Source: Bradyrhizobium sp. NP1 (lineage in GTDB: Bacteria > Pseudomonadota > Alphaproteobacteria > Rhizobiales > Xanthobacteraceae). From it: a stretch of DNA of 64,000 nt. The notes below the pieces were generated by a model. That model was not told where the DNA came from. It made no database searches and saw nothing but the letters and a program-made list of their open reading frames with translations. Positions 57,700 to 64,000 of the stretch are shown one piece after another. A program made the position numbers and the translations under genes. The DNA lies in NCBI RefSeq assembly GCF_030378205.1, contig NZ_CP127385.1, positions 5,868,001 through 5,932,000 on the forward strand, read 5' to 3'. The first letter of the stretch is position 1. Every line of letters begins with the position of its first letter.

Positions 57700-58676
57700 C
57701 CGAGCACCTCGTCGGCATGCCAGCAGGCCGAGCGGCGCGTCTCGCCGGCCGTTGCCATCCAGTCGGGGTATTCCGTCCTGCACAATTCGGTCGCGCGCGG
57801 ACAGCGAGGTTCGAACCTGCACCCGGAGGGAAGCGCCGCAAGGGATGGAGGCTGGCCGGAGATCAGCGGAAGGCGATCTTCCTGCCTGCCGAGCTGAGGC
57901 AGCGCACGCAGCAGCCCTTCCGTATAGGGATGGGCTGGCCGGGCAAAGATCTCGGCCACCGGCCCCTGCTCGACGATCCGGCCCGCATACATGATCGCGA
58001 CCTCGTCACAGAAGCGCTGGACGGTGTGCAGGTCGTGCGTGACGAGAATGATCGCCATCCCGGTCTCACGCTGGAGATCGCGAAGCAGGGCCAGGATCTG
58101 CTGCTGCACCGTCACGTCGAGCGCAGTCGTCGGCTCGTCCGCGATCAGCAGCTTCGGTGCACAGGCGATGTTGAGCGCGATCGCGACGCGCTGGCGCATG
58201 CCGCCCGAAAATTCGTGCGGATAGGACCCGAGGCGCTTCTCCGCGGCCGGAATCTGCACCCGCGACAGCACGTCCACGACCTTGGGCCGTCGCGCGCGAC
58301 GCGACCGATCGCCGAGGTGATATTTGAAGACCTCTCCGACCTGATCCTCGACATCGAAGAGCGGGTTGAGGGAGGTCATCGGGTCTTGGACGATCATGCC
58401 GATCTTGCGGCCGCGAATGGCCTCCATCTCCGCCGGACTCTTGGTCAGGAGATCCTTGCCCTCGAACAGCACTCGGCCGCCCGCGATATGTCCGTTGCCG
58501 GGCAGAAGCCGCATGATGGAGGAGCACGTCATGCTCTTGCCGGAACCGGATTCGCCGACGAGGGCGAGCGTGCGGCCGGGCGGGACGGAGAAACTCACAT
58601 CGTCGACCGCCGTGACGATGCCGGATTCCGTGGCCAGCCAGGTGGTCAGATTCTCGACACGGAGAAGAGTGCTCAT
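57696..58676 (-). CDS. Dipeptide/oligopeptide-type ABC transporter ATP-binding protein (DppD/OppD-like)
   Basis: A 326-residue ATPase from the ATG at 58676, 2 bases after the permease stop. Walker A is GESGSGKSMTC, the signature FSGGMRQRVAIALN, Walker B LLIADEPTTALDVT and the switch ILVTHDLHTVQRF. The oligopeptide tail has GCRFEPRCPRATELC. The same reading frame remains open upstream across the permease gene, but without coding sense. It overlaps the DppF-like gene by 4 bases. Confidence 0.94.
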   Translation of the reverse strand: MSTLLRVENLTTWLATESGIVTAVDDVSFSVPPGRTLALVGESGSGKSMTCSSIMRLLPGNGHIAGGRVLFEGKDLLTKSPAEMEAIRGRKIGMIVQDPMTSLNPLFDVEDQVGEVFKYHLGDRSRRARRPKVVDVLSRVQIPAAEKRLGSYPHEFSGGMRQRVAIALNIACAPKLLIADEPTTALDVTVQQQILALLRDLQRETGMAIILVTHDLHTVQRFCDEVAIMYAGRIVEQGPVAEIFARPAHPYTEGLLRALPQLGRQEDRLPLISGQPPSLAALPSGCRFEPRCPRATELCRTEYPDWMATAGETRRSACWHADEVLG

Positions 58677-58678
58677 CT

Positions 58679-59590
58679 CTACCATCTCCGCCTTAGGCTG
58701 GGATTGAGCCTGTCGCGCAGCGCATCGCCGAGCAGATTGCCGGACAGCACGGTCGCCATGAGGGCAAGACCCGGGAAGACGGATATCCACCATGCTCGTT
58801 CGAGATAGCCGCGACCGTCCGCGATCATCGTGCCCCACGAGGGATCGGGAGGCTGCACACCGAGCCCGAGGAACGACAGCGTCGCTTCCAGGATGATGAT
58901 CAAGCCGACATCCAGCGTCGCGAGGACGATGAAGGTGCCGAGCACGTTCGGCAGGATGTGATGGGCGATGATCCTGAGGGGCGATGCCCCGCCGAGCTTC
59001 GCCAACAACACGAAATCCCGGCTCTTGAGCGAGAGCGCTTCGGAGCGGATGACGCGCGTGAAGCGCGCCCAGTTGGCGAGGCTGAGGACAACGACGATGT
59101 TGGTGAAACTCGGACCGACGGCACCGACCAGGACGAGCGCGAGGATGACGGCCGGCAGCGAAAACTGCACGTCGGCGATCCACATCACCGCCCTGTCCAC
59201 GACGCCGCCGAAATAGCCCGCGACGAGGCCGAGGATCGTGCCGAAAGCCCCCGCCAGCGCGACGGCACAGGCGGCAAGAAAGAGCGAGACCTGCCCGCCC
59301 CAGATCACGCGCGACAGCACATCGCGTCCGAGTTGATCGGTCCCGAACCAATGCTGCACGGAGGGAGCCTGCAAGGCCCTGTCGAGGCCGATCTCGTTCG
59401 GATCGTAAGGTGCCACGAAGACGGCCAGCAGTGCCGAGCCGAAGACGATCGCAAGCAGAATGATCGCGACCCAGACCTGCAGCGAGCCGAGCCAGCGCGA
59501 GGAGCGCTTCGCCGCGATCGTCGCCAGCGTGCGATCCTTCGCGCCGGTCGATCGCAGGACGGGCCGGTCTGGCGAGGGGGCATCAAGCAT
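58679..59590 (-). CDS. Dipeptide-type ABC transporter permease (DppC-like)
   Basis: A 303-residue inner-membrane permease from the ATG at 59590, overlapping the DppB-like stop by 8 bases. It has an N-terminal cytoplasmic tail, a first membrane segment (VWVAIILLAIVFGSALLAVF), the DppC signature HWFGTDQLGRDVLSRVIWGG, and the coupling loop KSRDFVLLAKLGGASPLRII. It ends near FPGLALMATVLSGNLLGDALRD. It forms the channel with the DppB-like protein. Confidence 0.94.
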   Translation of the reverse strand: MLDAPSPDRPVLRSTGAKDRTLATIAAKRSSRWLGSLQVWVAIILLAIVFGSALLAVFVAPYDPNEIGLDRALQAPSVQHWFGTDQLGRDVLSRVIWGGQVSLFLAACAVALAGAFGTILGLVAGYFGGVVDRAVMWIADVQFSLPAVILALVLVGAVGPSFTNIVVVLSLANWARFTRVIRSEALSLKSRDFVLLAKLGGASPLRIIAHHILPNVLGTFIVLATLDVGLIIILEATLSFLGLGVQPPDPSWGTMIADGRGYLERAWWISVFPGLALMATVLSGNLLGDALRDRLNPSLRRRW

Positions 59591-60500
59591 AGCGGATGCG
59601 CGGGTCGATATAGGCGTAGAGGAGATCAACCGCGAGATTGATCGCGGTGAACATCAGCGCGGAAAGGGTCACGGCCGCCTGAACGACCGCGTAGTCGAGA
59701 TTCGCGATCGAATCGAGGATGAGCTTGCCCATTCCCGGCCAGGCGAAAACAGACTCGATCGATACCGCGCCGCCCATCAGAATGCCGAACTGGAGCGAGG
59801 CGAAGGTGAGAACCGGGAGCGCCGCGTTCTTGAGCGCGTGCTTGTAGACGACGGTCCGCTCGGGTACCCCCTTGATTCGAGCCATCTTGACGTATTCGGA
59901 GGTCAGGACCTCCATCATGTTGGAACGCGTCAGCCGCATCAGGCCGGCTGCGGAATACCATCCGAGCGCGATCGACGGCATGATGAGATATTGCGGGCCG
60001 CCATAGCCGCTGGTCGGCAGCCAGCCGAGCTGGACGGAGAATACGAGCACGAAGATCAGCCCGAAGAAGAAGGGCGGCGCCGCCTGGCCGAACAGGGCGA
60101 TGGCCTTGGCCAGAAAGTCGATCCAGCTGTCCGGGCGAACGGCCGAGGCGACACCCAGCGGCACCCCGACCAGGATTCCGATCGCGAGTGAGGTGCAGGT
60201 GAGCAGAAGCGTTGGACCTATCCGCGCCAGCACGACATCGAGGGCCGGCAGGCTGAAGCGATAGGACATCCCCATATCGCCGTGGAGCAATTGCCGCAGA
60301 TAGCGCCAGTACTGGACCACGACCGGATCGGAGAGCCCCATCTGTTGGCGCAGCAATTCGCGATCCGCCTCCGTCGCCTCGGGAGGCAGCATCAGATGGG
60401 TCGGGTCGCCGATCAGGCGGATGATCACGAAGATGATCATCGTGACCAGCAGCACCGTCACGATCGACTGCGCGATACGGAGGGTTAGGTAGCGCAGCAT
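59583..60500 (-). CDS. Dipeptide-type ABC transporter permease (DppB-like)
   Basis: A 305-residue permease with six membrane segments, starting MLRYLTLRIAQSIVTVLLVT. Family segments include MGLSDPVVVQYWRYLRQLLHGDMGMSY-type text, the coupling loop RLTRSNMMEVLTSEYVKMAR with KGVPERTVVYKHALKNA, and the C-terminal FAWPGMGKLILDSI. It begins 31 bases after the second binding-protein gene and is coupled to the DppC-like gene. Confidence 0.94.
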   Translation of the reverse strand: MLRYLTLRIAQSIVTVLLVTMIIFVIIRLIGDPTHLMLPPEATEADRELLRQQMGLSDPVVVQYWRYLRQLLHGDMGMSYRFSLPALDVVLARIGPTLLLTCTSLAIGILVGVPLGVASAVRPDSWIDFLAKAIALFGQAAPPFFFGLIFVLVFSVQLGWLPTSGYGGPQYLIMPSIALGWYSAAGLMRLTRSNMMEVLTSEYVKMARIKGVPERTVVYKHALKNAALPVLTFASLQFGILMGGAVSIESVFAWPGMGKLILDSIANLDYAVVQAAVTLSALMFTAINLAVDLLYAYIDPRIRYA

Positions 60501-60531
60501 TGCCGCATCTCGCCTCGAGGCCTGATGTCCG

Positions 60532-62073
60532 TTACTTCCAGCGGACCGTACGCAGGTCGTACCAGGCGATACCCGGCTGAGGCGCCCAGTCCAACTCGCT
60601 GTCAGCGCCGTAGACGTAGAAGATCTCGGTAATCAGCACGGCCTGCGCATCGTCGTGCAGGATCGAGCCGATCCGCTTGAAGATGCGATCGCGTTCGGAC
60701 CGGTCGGCGGTCTTGTTCGCCTCGATGATGAGCTCTTCGATCTCGGGATTGGAGTAGTCGGACCAGGTGCCGGACTTGCTCGCGCCCCCCGTCACCGGAT
60801 GGATCGGATCGAAGATGGCGTTCGACATCTGCATCAAGGTCATCGGCCCGCTCTTGTGGGTGTTGTTGAGCCGGCTCCAGGCCGCGTAGTCGATCCTTTG
60901 AATCTTCGCCTTGACGCCGACCTGCGTCCAATAGGCGGCCAATGTCTCGGCGATCTCCTTCGGCCAATCGCTCGACGAATAGATCGATATCTCGAAGCCG
61001 TTGGGATAACCGGCCTCTTTCAAGAGCTGCTTTGCCTTGGCGGGATTGTAGCCGTAGGGCTTGAGATCGCGGTTCACGCCATACGAATAGTAGGACGAGA
61101 TGTAGCTCGTGAGCGGCGCCCCGGCGCCGTGCAGCACGTTCTTGATCAAGGCGTTGACGTCGATGGCGTAGTTGAGGGCCAGCCGCACCTTCGCCTTCGA
61201 GATCGGCGACGACGGATCGTCGGCGTAGAGACGAACCCCGAGCGGGCTTCCGATCGGGACGGAGTGAACCGTGAGGCCGGGCGTCTTCTTGAGCCGCTCG
61301 ATCTCGGCGGTCGGAATGCCGTCGCTCAGATCGACCTCGCCGGTCAGGAGCGCGTTCACCCGGCTCGAGGGCTCCTCGATCAGGCGCATGATAAGGCGCT
61401 TGATGCCGGCTTTCGGACCGAAATAGTCGTCGAAGCGCTCGAAGGTGACGGACTGGCCGATCTTCTGCTCGACGAAACGATACGGTCCGGTTCCGACCGG
61501 CGCGCGCGCAAACGCCTCGGGGCTTCCGAGCGATTGCGTATAGGCCTTGGGCACGATGAAGAGATAGCCGGCGATCTTGTTGAGGAACGCCCCGTCCGGC
61601 TCCTTGAGCGTGAAGACGACCGTCTTCGCATCCTTGGCCTCGGATTTGGCGACGACCGGCGCGAAGGCGGGACGGCGCGTGCTTTTCACGGCCGGATCAA
61701 GAATCCGGTCCATCGAATAGGCCACGTCTTCGGCCGTCATGAGCTGACCGTTGTGAAACTTCACGTCGGTGCGCAGCGTGAACGTGTAGGTGAGACCGTC
61801 CTCGGATCGGGTCATGCCGGTCGCCAGACTCGGCACGATGTCGCCTTTGCGGTCGAGCGCGTAGAGCGTGTCGTAGAGTTGCCAGCCGTAGCGCTGGGAG
61901 TCCCCGCTCGCGGTGACCTGCCCGTCGAGATTGAATATCTCCTTGCTGACCGCCATGACGACCGTGTCGCGATCGACCGCCGGCTTGCCGCCAATCGCGG
62001 CGGCCGGAAGAGGGACGAGAAGCGCGGCCAGACAGGAGAGCATCCGAAGATGCCGCGCGATGCCGGTTGTCAT
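60532..62073 (-). CDS. Peptide/opine/nickel-type ABC substrate-binding protein, paralogue 2
   Basis: A 513-residue SBP_bac_5 protein from the ATG at 62073. The signal peptide (LRMLSCLAALLVPLPAAA) precedes a mature start IGGKPAVDRDTVVMAVS. It is nearly the same as the mature start of paralogue 1. Shared blocks are FHNGQLMTAEDVAYSMDRIL, PVGTGPYRFVEQ, SSRVNALLTGEVDLSD and the end YDLRTVRWK. Located immediately upstream of the permease genes, it is probably the primary binding protein of this importer. Confidence 0.94.
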   Translation of the reverse strand: MTTGIARHLRMLSCLAALLVPLPAAAIGGKPAVDRDTVVMAVSKEIFNLDGQVTASGDSQRYGWQLYDTLYALDRKGDIVPSLATGMTRSEDGLTYTFTLRTDVKFHNGQLMTAEDVAYSMDRILDPAVKSTRRPAFAPVVAKSEAKDAKTVVFTLKEPDGAFLNKIAGYLFIVPKAYTQSLGSPEAFARAPVGTGPYRFVEQKIGQSVTFERFDDYFGPKAGIKRLIMRLIEEPSSRVNALLTGEVDLSDGIPTAEIERLKKTPGLTVHSVPIGSPLGVRLYADDPSSPISKAKVRLALNYAIDVNALIKNVLHGAGAPLTSYISSYYSYGVNRDLKPYGYNPAKAKQLLKEAGYPNGFEISIYSSSDWPKEIAETLAAYWTQVGVKAKIQRIDYAAWSRLNNTHKSGPMTLMQMSNAIFDPIHPVTGGASKSGTWSDYSNPEIEELIIEANKTADRSERDRIFKRIGSILHDDAQAVLITEIFYVYGADSELDWAPQPGIAWYDLRTVRWK

Positions 62074-62084
62074 GGTGCTCTCCC

Positions 62085-62864
62085 TCAGCCGCCGCGGCGG
62101 GTTTCCGGCCCGCCGCTGACATAGATGACTTGGCCGGACACGTAGGACGCCTCGTCGTCGGACAGGAAAGCGATCACGGCGGCGACGTCGGCCGGAACCC
62201 CGACGCGGCCGACCGCGATGCCCTTCGCGCGCTCCGCCTTGTAGGCCTCCGGATCCTTGCCGAGCCTGCCGGCGGTCTTGCGCGTCATTTCGGTGTCGAT
62301 GAAACCCGGCGCGACGCAGTTCACCGTGATGCCGAAGCGACCGAGTTCGAGCGCGAGCGATCGCGTGAAGCCCTGCAACCCGGCCTTGGCCGTCGAATAG
62401 TTCACCTGGCCGCGATTGCCGAGCGCAGACGTCGAGGACAGGTTCACGATCCGCCCCCAACCGCGCTCCACCATGGCCCGCTGCGCGACACGACTGCACA
62501 GGAACGCGCCGCGCAAATGGACGAACATGATGTCGTCCCAGTTCTCGAGGCTCATCTTGTGGACGAGGTTGTCGCGGGTGACCCCCGCATTGTTCACGAG
62601 GATGTCGAGCGATCCGAGATCCCGCGTTACGTCCGCAACGAGCTGCTCGACCGCGTCGGGGTCGCCGACATTGGTCCGATAGCCCCGCGCCGGCACGGCA
62701 TGGTCGGCATTGATCCTGGCGGCAGCCTTCTGTGCCGCCGCGTCGTCGAGGTCGCAGATCGCGATCGCCGCGCCATCGCGCGCGAGGCGCTCGGCTGTCG
62801 CGAAACCTATGCCACCGGCGCCGCCGGTAATGAGCGCGACGCGCCCGTGTTTCCGCCCTGACAT
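62085..62864 (-). CDS. SDR family oxidoreductase (FabG/PhaB-like)
   Basis: A 259-residue short-chain dehydrogenase from the ATG at 62864 (MSGRKHGRVALITGG), preceded by GGAAGAGA. The NAD(P)-binding TGGAGGIGFA, the structural NNAGVT, the catalytic serine in VNLSSTSAL and the YSTAK pair are all present. The sequence is most like acetoacetyl-CoA/3-oxoacyl-ACP reductases. The gene lies between two binding-protein genes of the importer and has an operator-like palindrome upstream. It probably handles a keto or hydroxy intermediate of the imported compound; the substrate is unknown. Confidence 0.93.
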   Translation of the reverse strand: MSGRKHGRVALITGGAGGIGFATAERLARDGAAIAICDLDDAAAQKAAARINADHAVPARGYRTNVGDPDAVEQLVADVTRDLGSLDILVNNAGVTRDNLVHKMSLENWDDIMFVHLRGAFLCSRVAQRAMVERGWGRIVNLSSTSALGNRGQVNYSTAKAGLQGFTRSLALELGRFGITVNCVAPGFIDTEMTRKTAGRLGKDPEAYKAERAKGIAVGRVGVPADVAAVIAFLSDDEASYVSGQVIYVSGGPETRRGG

Positions 62865-62902
62865 TGTCTCTTCCAATTGGAGCGCCCGTTTTGGCACCCT
62901 GA

Positions 62903-62934
62903 TTGTGTCAATTGTATCTATGAAATTGACGCAA
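62903..62934. promoter_or_regulatory. Operator-like inverted repeat upstream of the SDR gene
   Basis: TTGTGTCAATT (62903-62913) and AATTGACGCAA (62924-62934) form an inverted repeat with one mismatch and a 10-base spacer. It lies about 40 bases before the SDR start, in an AT-rich gap after the third binding-protein gene. It suggests a separately regulated promoter for the SDR-importer operon. Confidence 0.5.
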
Positions 62935-62961
62935 TGCCAGTGACAATTTCGCCCGGTCCCA

Positions 62962-64000
62962 TCATGACCACGACACTTGCCGGAGGTTCAGGAAGCCGGA
63001 CCCCTCTTGCATGCTCCACCGCAGCCCGTCCTTGTGGCTGAACAGGTGAAACAGTTCGGTGATGAAGACCGCGGCTGCATCGTCGTGAAGAAGCTGCCCG
63101 ATCTGGCGGAAGATGGCTCCGCGTTTGTCGTCGCCGACGGCGGAATTGAGCTTCTCGATCAGCGCTTCGACATCTGGATTGAAATAGTCGGACCAGGTCC
63201 CGCTCTTCGAGAAGGAGCCGGCCACCGGGTGGATCGGGTCGTAGATGGCGTTGGTAAACTGCGTGATCGTCGCCGGGCCGCTCTTGTGCGTATTGTTAAG
63301 CCGGCTCCAGGCCGCGTAGTCGATGCGCAGAATTTCGGTCTTCACGCCGACCTGGCCCCAATAGGCGGCGATGGCTTCGGCCAATTCCTTGGGATGGTCG
63401 TTGGCGCTATAGAGCTTGAGCGCGAACCCGTCCGGAAAGCCTGCCTTCTTGAGGAGCTCGCGGGCCTTCTTGGGATCGTACGCGTAGGGCTTGATGTCGG
63501 GATCTGCCCCATAGGGGTAGAAAGCCGAGATGAACGTTCCCATCGGCTGGCCGACGCCGTAGTAGACCGACCGGATGATCGCCTTGCAGTCGAGGGCGTG
63601 GTTCAGGGCGAGGCGTACGTCGCGCTTGGAAATCGGCAGCGACGCGTCGTTCGAATAGAGCCTGACATGCATGGGGGCGGAGACGGGATTGGTCAGCGTC
63701 TTCAGCCCCGGTGTCTTGCTGAGCCGTTCCTTCTCGTTGAGTGGCGCCTGCACGACGAGATCGACCTCCCCCGTCAGCAGCGCGTTCACGCGTGTCGATC
63801 CCTCGGGGATCATCTTCATGACGAGGGTCTTGATGCCGGGCTTCTCGCCATAGAAATCCTCGAACCGCTCCAACTCGAGCGTCTGACCGATATCGTGGCG
63901 CTTCAACCTGTAGGGACCCGAGCCGATGGGCGCAGTGGCAAAGGCTTCCGAATTGGGCAGCCCGCTCGTGTAGGCCTTGGGGACGATAAACAGAAAGCCC
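62962..64000 (-). CDS. Peptide/opine/nickel-type ABC substrate-binding protein, paralogue 3 (5' end missing)
   Basis: The C-terminal 345 or so residues of a third SBP_bac_5 protein; the start lies beyond the right edge. It is collinear with the two paralogues: PIGSGPYRLKRHDIGQTLELERF, STRVNALLTGEVDLVV, HVRLYSNDASLPISKRDVRLALNHA, and an end reading LNLRQVSWS. The shared SRLNNTHKSG and SGTWSDYFNPDVE segments show it arose by duplication. No second permease set is visible, so it probably serves the same transporter or one outside the window. Confidence 0.93.
   Translation of the reverse strand, partial: GFLFIVPKAYTSGLPNSEAFATAPIGSGPYRLKRHDIGQTLELERFEDFYGEKPGIKTLVMKMIPEGSTRVNALLTGEVDLVVQAPLNEKERLSKTPGLKTLTNPVSAPMHVRLYSNDASLPISKRDVRLALNHALDCKAIIRSVYYGVGQPMGTFISAFYPYGADPDIKPYAYDPKKARELLKKAGFPDGFALKLYSANDHPKELAEAIAAYWGQVGVKTEILRIDYAAWSRLNNTHKSGPATITQFTNAIYDPIHPVAGSFSKSGTWSDYFNPDVEALIEKLNSAVGDDKRGAIFRQIGQLLHDDAAAVFITELFHLFSHKDGLRWSMQEGSGFLNLRQVSWS

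Noticed and set aside
58677..59351. Upstream extension of the DppD-like ATPase frame over the permease gene
   Set aside because: The extension has shadow-type composition, while the permease is a clear gene with membrane segments.
60655..62124. Long plus-strand frame (489 codons) opposite the second binding protein
   Set aside because: It has no ribosome-binding site or motifs and is the antisense shadow of a well-supported secreted protein.

Overview
The window reads as chromosomal DNA of a metabolically versatile, high-GC alphaproteobacterium, most likely of the Bradyrhizobium/Rhodopseudomonas group. This is inference from gene content: many ABC importers of the Liv and Dpp type, acyl-CoA modules, HyuA/HyuB, a DUF992 protein, small stress proteins, and intergenic palindromes with CTAGTGG termini. 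No rRNA, tRNA, CRISPR array, phage or insertion sequence was seen.

Region 1 (1-15.4 kb) is acyl-CoA catabolism. It starts with a partial alcohol dehydrogenase and an IclR regulator, then a Tat-type alpha/beta hydrolase and a TetR regulator. Two divergent enoyl-CoA hydratase/CoA-ligase modules follow, then a thiolase-like protein with its DUF35 partner, a two-subunit biotin-dependent acyl-CoA carboxylase and an orphan substrate-binding protein. A 20-bp palindrome with arms ATTCTAACA/TGTTAGAAT lies in both divergent promoters and before the carboxylase, defining a likely TetR regulon. A Tex gene (15.4-17.8 kb) closes the region.

Region 2 (18-32 kb) combines HyuA/HyuB, a cupin, a GntR regulator, a molybdopterin oxidoreductase, an MFS carrier, a 6-hydroxynicotinate-reductase-like Fe-S protein and an NtrC-type two-component system. 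A canonical sigma-54 promoter precedes the MFS gene, and a 29-bp element is repeated before the cupin and molybdoenzyme genes. Together these suggest a regulated pathway for a cyclic amide or N-heterocycle; the substrate is unknown.

Region 3 (32-44 kb) is a stress-protection island: an FlK-like thioesterase, small uncharacterised proteins, CbpM/CbpA, a DUF992 protein, DnaK, ClpB and a DUF2171 protein. It ends with a three-gene encapsulin operon: a dye-decolorizing peroxidase with a C-terminal loading peptide, the shell protein, and a 64-residue protein.

Region 4 (44-52.7 kb) is a seven-gene, mostly overlapping operon encoding two amidohydrolase-fold proteins and a complete Liv-type ABC importer, with a divergent HutC-type GntR regulator. 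One amidohydrolase has lost part of the metal site and the other has lost all of it.

Region 5 (52.7-64 kb) holds a Dpp/Opp-type importer (two permeases, two ATPases) with three paralogous substrate-binding proteins, two flavin-dependent oxygenase-type enzymes (LLM and acyl-CoA-dehydrogenase fold) and an SDR reductase. It looks like uptake and oxidative breakdown of an unknown small molecule.
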